The notes below the pieces were generated by a model. It worked only from the letters and a program-made list of their open reading frames with translations. It was not told the DNA's origin and made no database searches. A stretch of DNA of 64,000 bases from Bos javanicus (Eukaryota > Chordata > Mammalia > Artiodactyla > Bovidae). Below, piece after piece: positions 1 through 11,885 of the stretch (position 1 is its first letter; each line of letters opens with the position of its first letter). The position numbers and the translations under genes were made by a program. The stretch lies in assembly GCF_032452875.1 (NCBI RefSeq), contig NC_083876.1:23286001-23350000 (forward strand), read 5' to 3'.

Positions 1-960
1 TCTAAACTTACACCTCAAGAACTACAAAAAAAAGACAAAACAAAACCCAAAGAAGGAAAAAAAATCATAAAGATCAGAGCAAAAATAAGTGAAATAGAGA
101 CTAAAAAAAACAGACAACATCAATGAAACTAAGAGCTGGTCCTTTGTAAAGATAAACAAAATTAATAAACCTATAGTCAGATTTATCAAGGAAAAAAGAG
201 AAAGGGCCCAAATATATAAAACCAGAAATAAAAGATGAAAAGTTAAAAAAGAAACACCACATAAACACAAAGGGTCATAAAAGATTACTATGAACAATCA
301 TATGCCAATAAAATGGACAGCCTACTAGAAATGAATAAATTCTTAGAAATTTACATCTCCCAAAAACTGAATCAGGAAAAAATACAAAATACGAACTTAT
401 TATAAGAAATGAAATTCAATCGGTGATAATAATAATAAATCTCAACAAATGAAAGTACAGAACCATGCAGCTTCACAGGGAAAACTCTATAAGACATTTA
501 AAGAAGAGTTAACACCTATCCATCTCAAACTATTTCAAAAACTAGAAGAGAAAGGAATCCTTCCAAGCTTATTCTAAAGGCCACTATCACCTTGATATAA
601 ATAATAAGAGAAGGATGTTCCACACAAAAAAGGAAATTAATAGCTAATGTCACTGATGAACATAGAAATAAAAATCCTAAACTAAATATTAGCAAAACAA
701 ATTCGATAATACATCAAAAGAATCAAACACCATAATCAAGTGGGATTTATCCCAAGAATGCAAGTATGGTTCAATATCAGCAAATTAATGTGATGCAACA
801 CATCAATGTGAGACACATTAACCAATTAAACAATAGAAAAATCATATAATCATCTCGACAGATGACAAAAAGCCTTTTTAACAAAATTCAACATCCATTA
901 ATGATAAAAACTGTCAACACAGTGGGTACAGAGAGAACACACCTTAACATGATAAATATC
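1..960 (+). mobile_element. L1 ORF2 fragment, cut by the window edge
   Basis: Degenerate L1 ORF2 in sense orientation. It runs from the stretch encoding a 'KTKSW' type motif (about 120-150), through the region before the reverse transcriptase, to the 'VGFIP' and 'INVIHHIN' region (about 735-840) and on to 'DKIQHPL' (about 875-900). Many stops and small indels are present. The same order of sequence recurs, better preserved, at 59040-59900. The 3' half is missing; sequence after about 960 is unrelated. Confidence 0.85.
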
Positions 961-1093
961 TCATTTGATGATGACATTCTAGGCCTAGGTTTGATATTCA
1001 CATGCAACTTTTTAAAAGTCTATCTTAATTGACCATTATTTTTCATCTCTATTTCAGAAAATTCTACCTTTAATTTCTAGTATCTATCACCCA

Positions 1094-1318
1094 TGTGTGT
1101 GTGCTCAGTCATTTCAGTCGTGTCTGACTCTTTGTGACCCTATGGATCATAGCCCGCTAGACTCCTCTGTCCATGGGACTCTCCAGGGAAGAATACTGGA
1201 GTAGGTTGCCATGCCCTCGTTCAGGGGCTCTTCCTGACCCTGGGATTGATCCCACATCTCTTATGACTCCTGCACCTGGCAGGTGGGTTCTTTACCACTA
1301 ATGCCACCTGGCAAGCTC
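1094..1318 (-). mobile_element. Bov-tA SINE with 12-bp target duplication
   Basis: tRNA-Glu-derived SINE with one Bov-A monomer, in reverse orientation: the Bov-A part (from gtgctcagtc) lies left and the tRNA head (tttaccact...gccacctgg) right. A perfect duplication, atctatcaccca, occurs at 1082-1093 and 1319-1330, so the insertion boundaries are firm. SINEs of this family are mobilised by BovB. Confidence 0.92.
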
Positions 1319-1392
1319 ATCTATCACCCACAATTGATCCAAGTATTACCAATTACAGATGAGCAAAATTATGTACTACTTAATATATAACT

Positions 1393-1624
1393 TTTGGTGG
1401 GGGGCCAGCAAGAATACTGGAGTGGGTTGCCATTCCCTTCTCCAGGAGATCTTGCCGACCCAGGGACTGAACCTGGGTCTCCTGCATTGTAGGCAGATGC
1501 TTTACCGTGACTCAGACGGTAACCACTCCAGTACTCTTGCCTGGAAAATCCCACAGACGGAGGAGCCTGGTAGGCTAGAGTCCATGGGGTCAGGAAGAGT
1601 CGGACACGACTAAGCGACTTCACT
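1393..1624. mobile_element. Rearranged Bov-tA/BOV-A SINE: inverted 5' part joined to direct 3' part
   Basis: The left half (about 1405-1505) is a tRNA-headed SINE reading on the minus strand. The right half (about 1510-1624) reads on the plus strand through the Bov-A monomer to gcgacttcacttt. The two meet at a short palindrome-like junction (ttaccgt...acggtaa, 1502-1523). One duplication, ttaatatataact, flanks the whole unit at 1380-1392 and 1625-1637, so it entered as a single event. This matches the 5' inversion produced by twin priming. Confidence 0.75.
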
Positions 1625-1637
1625 TTAATATATAACT

Positions 1638-2293
<656 letters not shown>

Positions 2294-2340
2294 CTATTTC
2301 TGAAGTTATTTATGCAATGAAATACTAAGCTGTCAGAAAA

Positions 2341-2440
2341 CATAAATGATGGACATGATTTTATATGATCATAAATGATGGAAATGATTTTGTATAATCA
2401 TTTTATATGATCATAAATGATGGAAACGATTTTGTATAAT
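2341..2440. repeat. Three-copy minisatellite, about 29 bp unit
   Basis: Units starting cataaatgatgga and ending tat(g/a)at occupy 2341-2369, 2370-2398 and 2412-2440, with an extra cattttatatgat (2399-2411) before the third. Copies differ at a few bases. It lies 110 bp from the acceptor of the ME1 lysine exon, within the intron. Confidence 0.85.
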
Positions 2441-2545
2441 CATTAAGCGTAGAAGAGTGGGGAGAATAAATTGGAAACATGTATTTTAAATGTAGTTCTA
2501 AAATATATACAGATGATTAATTTGATTGTTTAAAAATAAAAAGAC

Positions 2546-2854
2546 AGATCAGATCAGATCAGTCGCTCAGTCATGTCCGACTCTTTGCGACCCCATGAAT
2601 CGCAGCATGCCAGGCCTCACTGTCCATCACGAACTCCCGGAGTTCACTCAGACTCACGTCCATCGAGTCAGTGATGCCATCCAGTCATCTATCTCATCCT
2701 CTGTCATCCCCTTCTTCTCCTGCCCCAAATCCCTCCCAGCATCAGAGTCTTTTCCAATGAGTCAACTCTTCGCATGAGGTGGCCAAAGTACTGGAGTTTC
2801 AGCTTTAGCATCATTCCTTCCAAAGAAATCCCAGGGCTGATCTCCTTCAGAATG
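2546..2854 (-). mobile_element. BovB 3'-end fragment
   Basis: Reverse-oriented 3' end of a BovB LINE. It starts with the characteristic agatcagatcagatc tail and runs back to the region read in BovB as ...EISPG. It is 5' truncated to about 310 bp and is in sense with ME1, about 315 bp from the lysine exon. Confidence 0.9.
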
Positions 2855-3574
2855 ATTCAAACAACTTAAAGAACTCAGTCTTCAGTCAGGAGGAGTACAT
2901 GGGCAGAGTACACATAAATAAAAAGCTCAAACTGGGAAATAAAGTGACACTCATGACAGCTTGGAAACTAATCACATCCATTTTGAGTACCATTAGAGGA
3001 GAGCCCATGATTAAATAGCACATAATTACTGAGGAGTCCCCAGTGCTCTGATCTTTAGTTTATGTATCCTCCTAATTTCACAACAATGCTGATTCATCCT
3101 CTTCAACTCTTATTACACCGGATACTGTTCTACCAAGCACGGTCTATTGCTACTCTTAACTGACAGTAGAGTATTACTAGACAATTATTTTTTATTTTAG
3201 CTTATTTCTAATCTAAGTTTATTTTCGTTTATTTCTAACTTTAGTTTATTTTTATATCTAAAAAGCATGCATTTTAATCATGTGGAGATTTTAATTCTAA
3301 GTAATTTGTTGTCTTTATTGAAATTAATGGATCTATCATCTTTATTCTGTAATTCATGGCCATTATATAAATTTAAGCAAAACCAATTTTGTGAGACAAA
3401 ATTTATTAGATTTTCTACAAACTACTACACTCATCATATCCATTGAGCCTAGAATAAAATGTCAGTTATTTGACTTTGGATAAACTGATGAATTAAAGCT
3501 TCTGTTTCTTATAGATAAAAATGGGGATTAAAAAAAGGTACTTTTCAGAGTAGATGCATGAAATTAGGAACCAA

Positions 3575-3662
3575 TTGTGTTTGCTCACCACCGTACACCA
3601 ATACCTAGCATAGCACTTGGCACACAGAAAACGATCAACAAGCATTAGTCAATTGAATAAAT
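3575..3662 (+). mobile_element. L2 3'-end fragment
   Basis: The succession 'cctagcatagcacttggcac' followed by caacaagcatt and tgaataaat is the usual, very diverged end of L2 (and MIR) elements. Only about 90 bp are recognisable. Confidence 0.6.
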
Positions 3663-3676
3663 CTATGATTCAATAC

Positions 3677-4443
3677 TGAAGACGGGAATTGCAAACCACG
3701 TCAGTATTCTTACTTGAGAAACCCATGAACAGTATGAAAGGCAAGAATACAGGACACTGAAAGATGAACTCCCCAGGTCGGTAGGCGCCCAATATGCTAC
3801 TGGAGATCAGTGGAGAAATAACTCCAGAAACAAGGAAGAGATGGAGCCAAAGCAAAAACACCACCCAGTTGTGGATGTGACTGGTGATGGAAGGCCATGA
3901 AATTAGATGCTTACTCCTTGGAAGGAAAGTTATGACCAAACTAGACAGCATATTAAAAAGCAGAGACATTACTTTGCCAACAAAGGTCCGTCTAGTCAAG
4001 GCTATGGTTTTTCCAGTGGTCACGTATGGATGTGAGAGTTGGACTGTAAAGAAAGCTGAGCACCGAAGAATTGATGGTTTTGAACTGTGGTGTTGGAGAA
4101 GACTCTTGAGAGTCCCTTGGACTGCAAGGAGATCCAACCAGTCCATCCTAAAGGAGATCAGTCCTGGGTGTTCACTGGAAGGACTGATGTTAAAGCTAAA
4201 ACTCCAATACTTTGGCCACCTGATGGAAGAACTGACTCATTTGAAAAGCCCCTGATGTTAGGAAAGATTCAAGGTGGGAGAAGAAGGGGGTGACAGAGGA
4301 TGAGATGGTTGGATGGCATCACCGACACAATGGACATGGGTTTGAGTAAACTCTGGGAGTTGGTGATGAACAGGGAGGCCTGGCATGCTGCAGTCCATGG
4401 GGTTGCAAAGAGTCAGACACGACCAAGAGACTGAACTGAACTG
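3677..4443 (+). mobile_element. Internally deleted BovB with 12-bp target duplication
   Basis: About 3690-3890 matches the BovB 5' region (gatgaactccccaggtcggt, then ggagatcagtggagaaata). At about 3890 it jumps to the 3' region, reading LLLGRKVMTKLDS, then [29 protein letters not shown] and ending tgaactgaactg. Endonuclease and reverse transcriptase are missing. Perfect copies of atgattcaatac lie at 3665-3676 and 4444-4455, so the deleted form probably inserted as such, mobilised in trans. A 123-codon open stretch in the 3' part is residual BovB, not a host gene. Confidence 0.9.
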
Positions 4444-4559
4444 ATGATTCAATACAATGAAATCATGATATACAAGAACTTATCACAGTACCCGATACAT
4501 TACAAATTCTCAAAAAAACTGTAGGTATTAATACTATTATTATCATAAGGACTAATGTA

Positions 4560-4740
4560 CAGAATCAGAGCATTTTGGAAGTAAGGGGGGATTTGGAGTA
4601 TATTCAGTCTATCCCTCTTATTTTCTGTCCCTCTTCTATCCCTCTGAAGATCAGAAAACTGAAATAATTTGCCTCAGGTGATTTATCTGGTTAATGTCAA
4701 AGAACCAAGACCTGAGTGTTTGCTTTTTCTACCACACAAT
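4560..4740 (+). mobile_element. MIR-like fragment
   Basis: The segment gatcagaaaactgaaataat followed by ttgcctcaggtgattt resembles the MIR core ('gatgaggaaactgag ... cttgcccaaggtca'), heavily diverged. Ends are uncertain. Confidence 0.5.
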
Positions 4741-4795
4741 AATGCGTAAACAAAAATTTTTGTGATCTTTCCATTTAGTTTTCTATTCACCTATA

Positions 4796-5614
4796 TTCAG
4801 TTCAGTTCAGTTCAGTCGCTCAGTCACGTCCAACTCTTTGCAACCCCATGAATCGCAGCACGCCAGGCCTCCCTGTCCATCACCAACTTCCGGAGTTCAC
4901 TCAAACTCACGTCCATTGAGTCAGTGATGCCATCCAGCCATCTCATCCTCTGTCGTCCCCTTCTCCTCCCGCCCTCAATCCCTCAGAGCATCAGAGTCTT
5001 TTCCAATGAGTCAACTCTTCGCATGAGGTGGCCAAAGTACTGGAGTTTCAGCTTTAGCATCATTCCTTCCAAAGAACACCCAGGGCTGATCTCCTTTAGA
5101 ATGGACTGGTTGTATCTCATTGCAGTCCAAGGGACTCTCAAGAGTCTTCTCCAACACCAAAGCTCAAAAGCATCAATTTTTTGGCACTCAGCTTTCTTCA
5201 CAGTCCAACTCTCACATCCATACATGACCACTAGAAAAACCATAGCCTTGACTAGATGGACCTTTGTTGGCAAAGTAATGTCTCTCCTTTTTAATACGCT
5301 ATCTAGGTTGGTCATAACTTTCCTTCCAAGGAGTAAGTGTCTTTTAATTTCATGGCTGCAGTCACCATCTGTGGTGATTTTGGAGCCCAGAAAAATCAAG
5401 TCGGACACTGTTCCACTGTTTCCCTATCTATTTGCCATGAAGTGATGGGACCAAATGCCATGATCTTCGTTTTCTGAATGTTGAGCTTTAAGCCAACTTT
5501 TTCACTCTCCTCTTTCACTTTCATCAAGAGGCTTTTTAGTTCCTCTTCACTTTCTGCCATAAGGGTGATGTCATCTGCATATCTGAGGTTATTGATATTT
5601 TTCCCGGCAATCTT
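4796..5614 (-). mobile_element. BovB, 5'-truncated, reverse orientation
   Basis: Begins with the ttcag tandem tail of BovB and extends back through the C-terminal ORF2-like region to the reverse transcriptase YADD neighbourhood (about 5560-5600 on the complement), stopping at ccggcaatctt. A 141-codon open stretch remains on the minus strand (4983-5408). Sense with ME1. Confidence 0.9.
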
Positions 5615-6351
5615 ACACAGCTCTTAAAGAACTGCCTTAAAAGTAAATACATTGAAGAGAAGGGTGAAAATTATTTCTGCATATTCCATAAAGCTGATCT
5701 TTGTTAAATCTTCCACGTCTCATTACAAAGGGTCAATATGTTAGGCTGTTTTGGAGGAGGCACCTTGAGACACCATCATTCAGTTCCCACCACCACCACA
5801 TACTACTGTGTAATCCACCTGGGCCTTCCTTTCCTCATGGAATTACCATGATACTAAATACATGAGTTAATCTAGGTAAAGTGTCTCACTTAGAAAGCTA
5901 CCAAATGTCAGATACAACATTATTCTGTTTTCATTAGCTTCCTCCCTCCCAGAGAAAGTCCCATGAGATACTTGAGGTTACCATGATAAAGGAAATGAAT
6001 TAACAGATGTTTTTTTGCCCACATTGATTCTTCTAAGTAGATGAATAATTACAGAAGAAACAGGAATTTGCTTAAAGAAATTCAGATACTACTTCAACAT
6101 TTTTTCAACACTTACCATCACTTTACAATAAATAAATAAATACTAAAAAAAACCTGACAGAAATAAAGGGGAAACTTAGAATCTAAATGGTATCAGGATA
6201 AAATTAATCCACTATGCAAAAATCAATGGGATATAAATTGAAGCGCTAGAGAATGCTACCGCTACCTAGTATTGTGAAAAGGGTCAGTATGTTATGGGAC
6301 AGGAAAAAGAACAAATGTGCCACAATGGAAAAAAAGTGGTAACTAACTTAC

Positions 6352-6427
6352 CTTGATGACATCTTCTGGCCATGCATTAAGAACAGAAGAAATATGTCCT
6401 CGATCATGGATACTAATAAAGAGACCT
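6352..6427 (-). CDS. ME1: ME1 internal exon upstream of the lysine exon (76 bp)
   Basis: The exon preceding 2069-2230 in the same transcript. On the minus strand a pyrimidine-rich tract ends TTTCCTGTCAG at 6428. The exon opens with one base completing a split arginine codon, then 25 codons starting GLFISIHDRGHI and ending AWPEDVIK, followed by a perfect GTAAGT donor at 6351-6346. Splicing to 2230 gives VIK|AIVV in frame, as in mammalian ME1 (about human residues 121-146). The HDRGH stretch belongs to the N-terminal malic enzyme domain. The intervening intron is 4121 bp. The preceding exon, expected to carry the catalytic tyrosine (human Tyr102), was not found anywhere above 6428. Confidence 0.93.
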
Positions 6428-6655
6428 CTGACAGGAAAGAACAAAAGAGTAATTTTAATTTACTTCAGACTTGTCAAACTCTCAGGAACATTTTTTTTTT
6501 AATTTTAAAATCCATTTACTGTATCTCCACTTTTACCTATAATTTTTATCAAAGCCATTAAACATATTTCCATCTTTATCAATAACGTTTACCAAAATTA
6601 TTTCCTTAAACAAATAAGGGACAGGAATCTTATAAGTAAGGTTATTACTTGCAAT

Positions 6656-6918
6656 GGCACCCCACTCCAGTACTCTTGCCTGGAAAATCCCATGGACGGA
6701 GGAGCCTGGTAGGCTGCAGTCCATGGGGTCGCTAAGAGTCGGACACGACTGAGCGACTTCGATTTCACTTTTCACTTTCATGCGTTGGAAGAGGAAATGG
6801 CGACCCACTCCAGTGTTCTTGCCTGGAGAATCCCAGGGACTGTGGGGCCTGGTGGGCTGCCGTCTATGGGGTCGCACAGAGTCGGACACGACTGAAGCGA
6901 CTTAGCAGCAGTAGCAGC
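6656..6918 (+). mobile_element. BOV-A2 SINE with 12-bp target duplication
   Basis: A dimeric Bov-A element: the first monomer ends gcgacttcgatttcacttttcac and the second ends gcgacttagcagcagtagcagc. The duplication attacttgcaat is perfect at 6644-6655 and 6919-6930. It lies about 230 bp upstream of the 76-bp ME1 exon, antisense to the gene. Confidence 0.93.
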
Positions 6919-6930
6919 ATTACTTGCAAT

Positions 6931-7489
6931 ATTATTAGTTATCGTATTAAATAATATATTGACACCTACAATAAAGGCAGGTTAATCCTTATAACACATA
7001 TTCTTAAGTATTTTTAATTTAGCATTCCCAATTTTTATACATAGTTTAAATAGCATTATCATTTCTCCCACAGATTAATTTATAGTCTTCATTAAATAAG
7101 ATAATACATGTAAAAGCACTTTGAAAAACAGCATGAAGCATATGTACACAGGCATTTTCACTGCATATTCCATTATTACATATTCACAATGTGAAGACAG
7201 GACCACCTATAGGAGTGGGCTGAAGTGACAAACACATGCTGAGCAGTCCTTTAATGTGAAAATTACCTGTGAAACCCTGATACTGAGGCTCCCCCAAACC
7301 GAGTTTATGATTAATCCCTCTATCCAGAACTTTATTCTTTCTTGTCCCCTCAATCCTCAATCAATTCGAGTCAGATGCTAAAATTACTGTTGTTAACATT
7401 GTTAAGGCACTAAAATTGCTGTTGTTGATATCATCGCTGATGTATTAAAAATAACATCATTGATATTATAGATAAACATTATTAACACA
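6931..7489. other. Intron sequence, no recognised element
   Basis: AT-rich. About 7380-7480 contains loose repetition of 'aaaatt(a/g)ctgttgtt' and 'catcattgat' without a regular period. No ORF or RNA gene seen. Confidence 0.5.
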
Positions 7490-7830
7490 CAACCTTGGAC
7501 TGTTTCTCTAAGGCAAGATGAGCTAACAGACCCCCAAGCCACAGACCACCTGGCCAGAGAATCCAAACCAGAAGCATCCTGACACTCGAAACCATGATTA
7601 AGGAATGTAGTTAAATGTAAGATGATGACCCCAGCCTCTGTTCTTCCCCTTTAAAAACACCCAACTCAAAGACCAAGCCTATCCTCGTTCCTTTGTTTGG
7701 CTTCCTGCAATAAACCCTTTGCTGCAAACTCCTGCTGCCAGAGCTCAGTTTCACTTGATTCTTTGCTTTGTGGTCCCCGTTGTTTGTAACTCTGTTCTTC
7801 ACGTTCAGTTTTAACTCTCAGTCTTTAACG
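7490..7830 (+). mobile_element. Probable solitary endogenous retrovirus LTR
   Basis: An LTR-like order of signals: a C-rich leader, a TATA-like cctttaaaaacac at about 7650, caataaaccc polyadenylation signal at about 7708, then a T-rich, gctttgtggtcccc-containing tail. No retroviral coding sequence adjoins. Exact ends and class are not determined; family assignment is inference. Confidence 0.5.
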
Positions 7831-8154
7831 GTGCTCTCCTATGGCCTCCCAATTCCTATGAAAGCTTAACAAGGAACTTTAAAAATTAAAGTAAAAAATG
7901 TGCAGATGTCTTAATATTGCCACAAAAACATAAATGAGTGAACAGTCTTTGGCACATACCAGTCAAACAGGCCTGCAAGAGTTAAACAATCTTGGTTATT
8001 CTTTAGCTGTTACTACTAACAAACACTTGTAGCTAGACTTGTCCTTCACAAAGCTATTAATAATTACTCTCTGACTCCATATAGATTACACTCTGCACCT
8101 GGCATTCTTCTCCCCTTTCACTCTGTTGTACCATTCTGATAGCATTTCAGAAAG

Positions 8155-8480
8155 AAGGTCACGGGCTGATAACTTCAGGGACACCAGACCCAGTTGCTGA
8201 GCTGCATGATCTCAGCTGTGGCCATTTTGAAACCTCGAAAAAGGAAAAACAAAGTACAAGATCTTCATTGCTTTGAGCCTTATCACCTACCCACAGACTA
8301 CAAGCCCCGGGATATAACCTCTCTCTATTCTCAGGAATGGGGAGCACAGTACTTGAGGTGCTAGTCTGCTGTGCATTCCACTTTGCCAAGAAAAGATAAA
8401 GCCATTTTTCTATTTCCTCCAAACTCTGTTTCGGCATTTTCATTCAGCACCGGTGGACAGGGGAGTCAAGATTTTGGCAA
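8155..8480 (+). mobile_element. Possible LTR fragment
   Basis: Contains gatataacc (8310), an agataaagcc polyadenylation-like signal (8393) and a 3' portion reading ccaaactctgtttcggcatt, then ggtggacagggg and attttggcaac. The last resembles the LTR end and primer-binding region of ruminant ERVs. No internal viral sequence follows. Tentative. Confidence 0.4.
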
Positions 8481-8889
8481 CAATAACTTATAAGTTTTGC
8501 TGTAGTATCGTTAAATCCAACTCAAATGCAGAGAAGCACACACAACAAACACACAATCTTAACCACTGTTTAAGGCCACCGTCCTTCTACTCTGTCTCCT
8601 TCAGAGCAAAACCCTATAGAGACGTGTATATTCTTAGCGCCTTCATGTCCTTACCTCCCAGTCTCTTTTCACTGTTAATTAGGCTTTCCTCCTCACTTCT
8701 CCACAAAAATAGCTTTCCCAAAGACACTGCTGACAGACATATGATAAAGACAAAGATCAGCTCTCAACTCTCACCCTATATCCCAACTGTGACTGGCCTG
8801 GCTTTCAGTGTTGTGTCCACAGTGAAGATTTTCATATGTCTGTCCTCCACCGAGACCACTCCCTGGGGCTTCAAACTGTAAATCTAATT

Positions 8890-9235
8890 AGGTGCCTAAG
8901 CCCTCTCATCACTCAGGCCTCAACTCAAACTTGAATTCCTCAGACAAGACTTTTCCGACAACAGCAGTCCAAGCACCTCCACTCAAATATTTTTACCATT
9001 GTCATAATACTTTTGTTTCTGAAGTTCCCTTACCTATTTTCTTACATGTTGGCCATCTGTCTCCTCCCCGCCACTGCCCACGCCCCCCTACCCTCCAGGA
9101 CACATATACACACAAAGCAGCAAGTTCCTTAAGTACAGAGACTCTGTTTTGCTCATACTTATAAGCCCAATGTCTGTAAGTGTGTTGGCACATAGTACGT
9201 GTCCAACAATATGTGCTGACTTCAAAGTGCTGAAA
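8890..9235 (+). mobile_element. L2 3' fragment
   Basis: Order matches L2: pyrimidine-rich segment, 'ccttacctattttcttacatgt', cccccta, then 'gttccttaagtacagagactctgttttgctcat' in two parts, 'cccaatgtctgtaagtgtgt' and 'tggcacatagtacgtgtccaacaa'. Strongly diverged. Open stretches here are accidental. Confidence 0.6.
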
Positions 9236-10721
9236 AAAATAAAAAAATAAACCTTCCAAATTAAAAAAAAAAAAAGTTTTTAAGTTCAGAAAACATGAAG
9301 CAAATCCAGACTTATACTGACTTAAGTAATCCAAAATTATATTATAATAGTAAGTACCACAGGCAGATGACTGATGACCGTCTGATTCAACAAAAATATT
9401 AATTTACCAAGTTGGCACTAAATTACATCCTTTCCTGCTTATTTTTTGCTGTTTCATATGAAGTTATTTTCCTTCTCCAGAATGATTATATGCTCATTAT
9501 AAATTATGTATTTCTTTTGGAACCCTGTCATATCCAAATATGCAACCAACAAGGTCTCAATAAATGTCACATTTATAGGAAATATATTTGGACTTTTTAA
9601 AGACGGCAATGCTGTTGAATTATCTAAGATGTTCTTGGCAATGTACATTAAATAATGTTTCTTGGGAACTTGTTAGATAGCCAAGGTTTTCCAAGTAACA
9701 CTGATCTCAGGAAACAGCATCTTTGTTTTAAACGAGAAGGACAATGAATATATTAAAATTTGCATCAGTTAAATGTCCAAGTTTATTGTACAAACGTATG
9801 AGCACAACTTCAGTGAGAGCCATCTGGACACTTCTAATCTCTTGCACTTAGGAGATTCATTTATGCAAAAGTGCTTACTTTTGGAGAAAGCTCAAAAAAT
9901 GAAGAATCTGTAATGTCCCACCAAAGTCTAGCACTTTGATAGAATAATTTGTAAAACTTCTGGAATGTCTCCTTGATGAGAAATGTAATAAGAGATCCAA
10001 AAGTGTATCAGCAAAGACTCATGCTTCCTGGTATAAAAACTGGACATGAAACATTAATCTCAACATACACAAATATATACATTCATAAAATGAAAAGTTC
10101 AGATAAGAAAATTATCTATCAATGATATTTTTAAATGAATGGGATTACAATAAACATATTTTCTTGGTCCAAGTTTGTAGGTTATTAATTCATCAATTTG
10201 TTTAAAATACTTAATCTTGAGTCAAAGCATATTAACCCATGCCAATTAAAATATTCATACTATTGTGTCTAATTCATGTTAGAACTGAGACAATTTAAAA
10301 ATGTGGATCATTTTCTCAGATACGCACTTCAAACTTTTCTCATAACCTCTGATACTGTATATATTCCACTCTAAAACAGATCTGTAAGATAAGATTCTTA
10401 CTTCATGTTGTCTCACATAACCTCTCTAATGAAATTAATTTCATATCAAAATAGAGTTCATTTTCTAACATGCAACTTTCTGTGGTAACCAGACTTATAT
10501 ATTTTCTTATGGCAATGAATTCATGACTGCTCCTGACCCAGAGGAGGAAGCAATCATTCTACAGTTTTCAGTAATAATGCTCTCCTACAGAAGCTGAAGA
10601 AATTTAGACTCTGTAATTTTCATAAAATTTGAATTTGCATTAGTGAGCCCCAGTAGCTAACTGAAAGCTGAGTTACTCCAGCGGGTCTAGGCTAATGAGA
10701 AAAAAAATATGCCCACAAAAG
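9236..10721. other. AT-rich intron, no recognised element
   Basis: Short A-rich tracts at 9232-9275; otherwise unique-looking AT-rich sequence. No convincing ORF, repeat or RNA gene. Confidence 0.5.
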
Positions 10722-10932
10722 CTGTGTTGTGCTGTGCTTAGTCATGCCCAACTTTTTGCAACCCTATGAACTGAAGCCAGTCAGGCTCCTCTGTCCATGG
10801 GGATTCTCCAGCCAAGAATACTGGAGGGGGTTGCCATGGCCTTCTCTAGGGGATCTTCCCAACCCAGGGACTGAACACAGGTCTCCCACATTGCAGGCAG
10901 ATTCTTTATCATCTGAGTCACCAGGGGAGCCC
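10722..10932 (-). mobile_element. Bov-tA SINE
   Basis: Reverse Bov-tA: Bov-A part from gtgctgtgcttagtcatgcc, tRNA head ending catctgagtcaccagggg. It abuts a second partial copy. Confidence 0.85.
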
Positions 10933-11040
10933 CATTATACTGGAGTGGGTAGCCTATCCCTTCTCCAGGGGATCTTCCTGACCCAGGAATTGAACCAGGG
11001 TCTCCTGCATTACAAGCAGATTCTTTACCAGCTAATTCAG
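10933..11040 (-). mobile_element. Partial Bov-tA, tandem with the preceding copy
   Basis: From actggagtgggtagcc to ttctttaccagctaattcag, this repeats the tRNA-head half of the preceding SINE in the same orientation. Either a second insertion or a partially duplicated SINE (Bov-tA subfamilies with repeated parts exist). Confidence 0.75.
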
Positions 11041-11647
11041 GTAAAATGAAGTTTCCTATCCAGAGAGACCTAGGATAAAGATGCAGAGTTAAGAATCATA
11101 TGCCTGGAGTTGAAAGGAATAAAAGAAAAAGAAGAGACGGTCAAAGAGGAAATATTATAAATTATATTTTTCCTAGAAGATTAGGATGACTAAGAAGAGT
11201 CCTTGCGAAAAAAATCTAAGACAACCAGTGTTTCTGAAGCCACAGGAAGTCAAGGGAGGACAATGTTAAGAAAGCTTGGAACAAGAAAATATAGGCACAT
11301 GAAAAGATGCTCATCATCATTAATCATTAGAGAAATGCAAATTAAAACTACAATGAGGTACCAACTCACACAGGTCAGAATGGCCATCATTATAAAGTCT
11401 ACAAATAACAAATGTGGGAGAGGGCATGGAGAAAAGGGAACCCTCCTATACTGTTGATGGGAATATAAATTGGTGCAGTCACTATGGAAAACAGTATAGT
11501 GGTTCCTCAGAAAGCTAAAAATAAAAATATCACACGGTCCAGCAATTCAACTCCTGGGCATATATCAAAACAAAACTATAATTTGAAAAGATACGACAGC
11601 AACAGCACTAGTCACAATAGCCAAGATATGGAAAAAACCTAAATGTC

Positions 11648-11652
<5 letters not shown>

Positions 11653-11678
<26 letters not shown>
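11653..11678 (+). repeat. (CA)n microsatellite
   Basis: About 13 CA units at the left edge of the SINE inserted in the L1. Further CA-rich sequence lies at the right edge (11884-11909). Confidence 0.9.
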
Positions 11679-11885
11679 GGACTTCCCAGGTACTGCAGTG
11701 GTAAAAATCCACCTGCCAATGCAGGAGACATGAAAGACATGGGTTCAGTCCCTGTATTGGGAAGATCCCCTAGAGGAGGAAATGGCAATCCACTCCCATA
11801 TTCTTGCCTGGAAAATCCCATCGACAGAGGAGCCTGGTGGGCTATAGTCCAAGGGGTTGCAGAAAGTCAAACACAACTGAGCATA
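11679..11885 (+). mobile_element. Bov-tA SINE inside L1
   Basis: Forward Bov-tA: tRNA head from ggacttcccaggtactgcag, Bov-A end at gttgcagaaagtcaaacacaac. Flanked on both sides by CA-rich sequence, which was probably part of the target. Confidence 0.9.

Noticed and set aside
2341..2440. CRISPR-like array
   Set aside because: Units are contiguous tandem copies without unique spacers, in a mammalian intron.
4983..5408. 141-codon minus-strand ORF; similar ORFs at 21683, 46477 and 61037
   Set aside because: All carry the BovB C-terminal sequence ([19 protein letters not shown]) and are repeat remnants.
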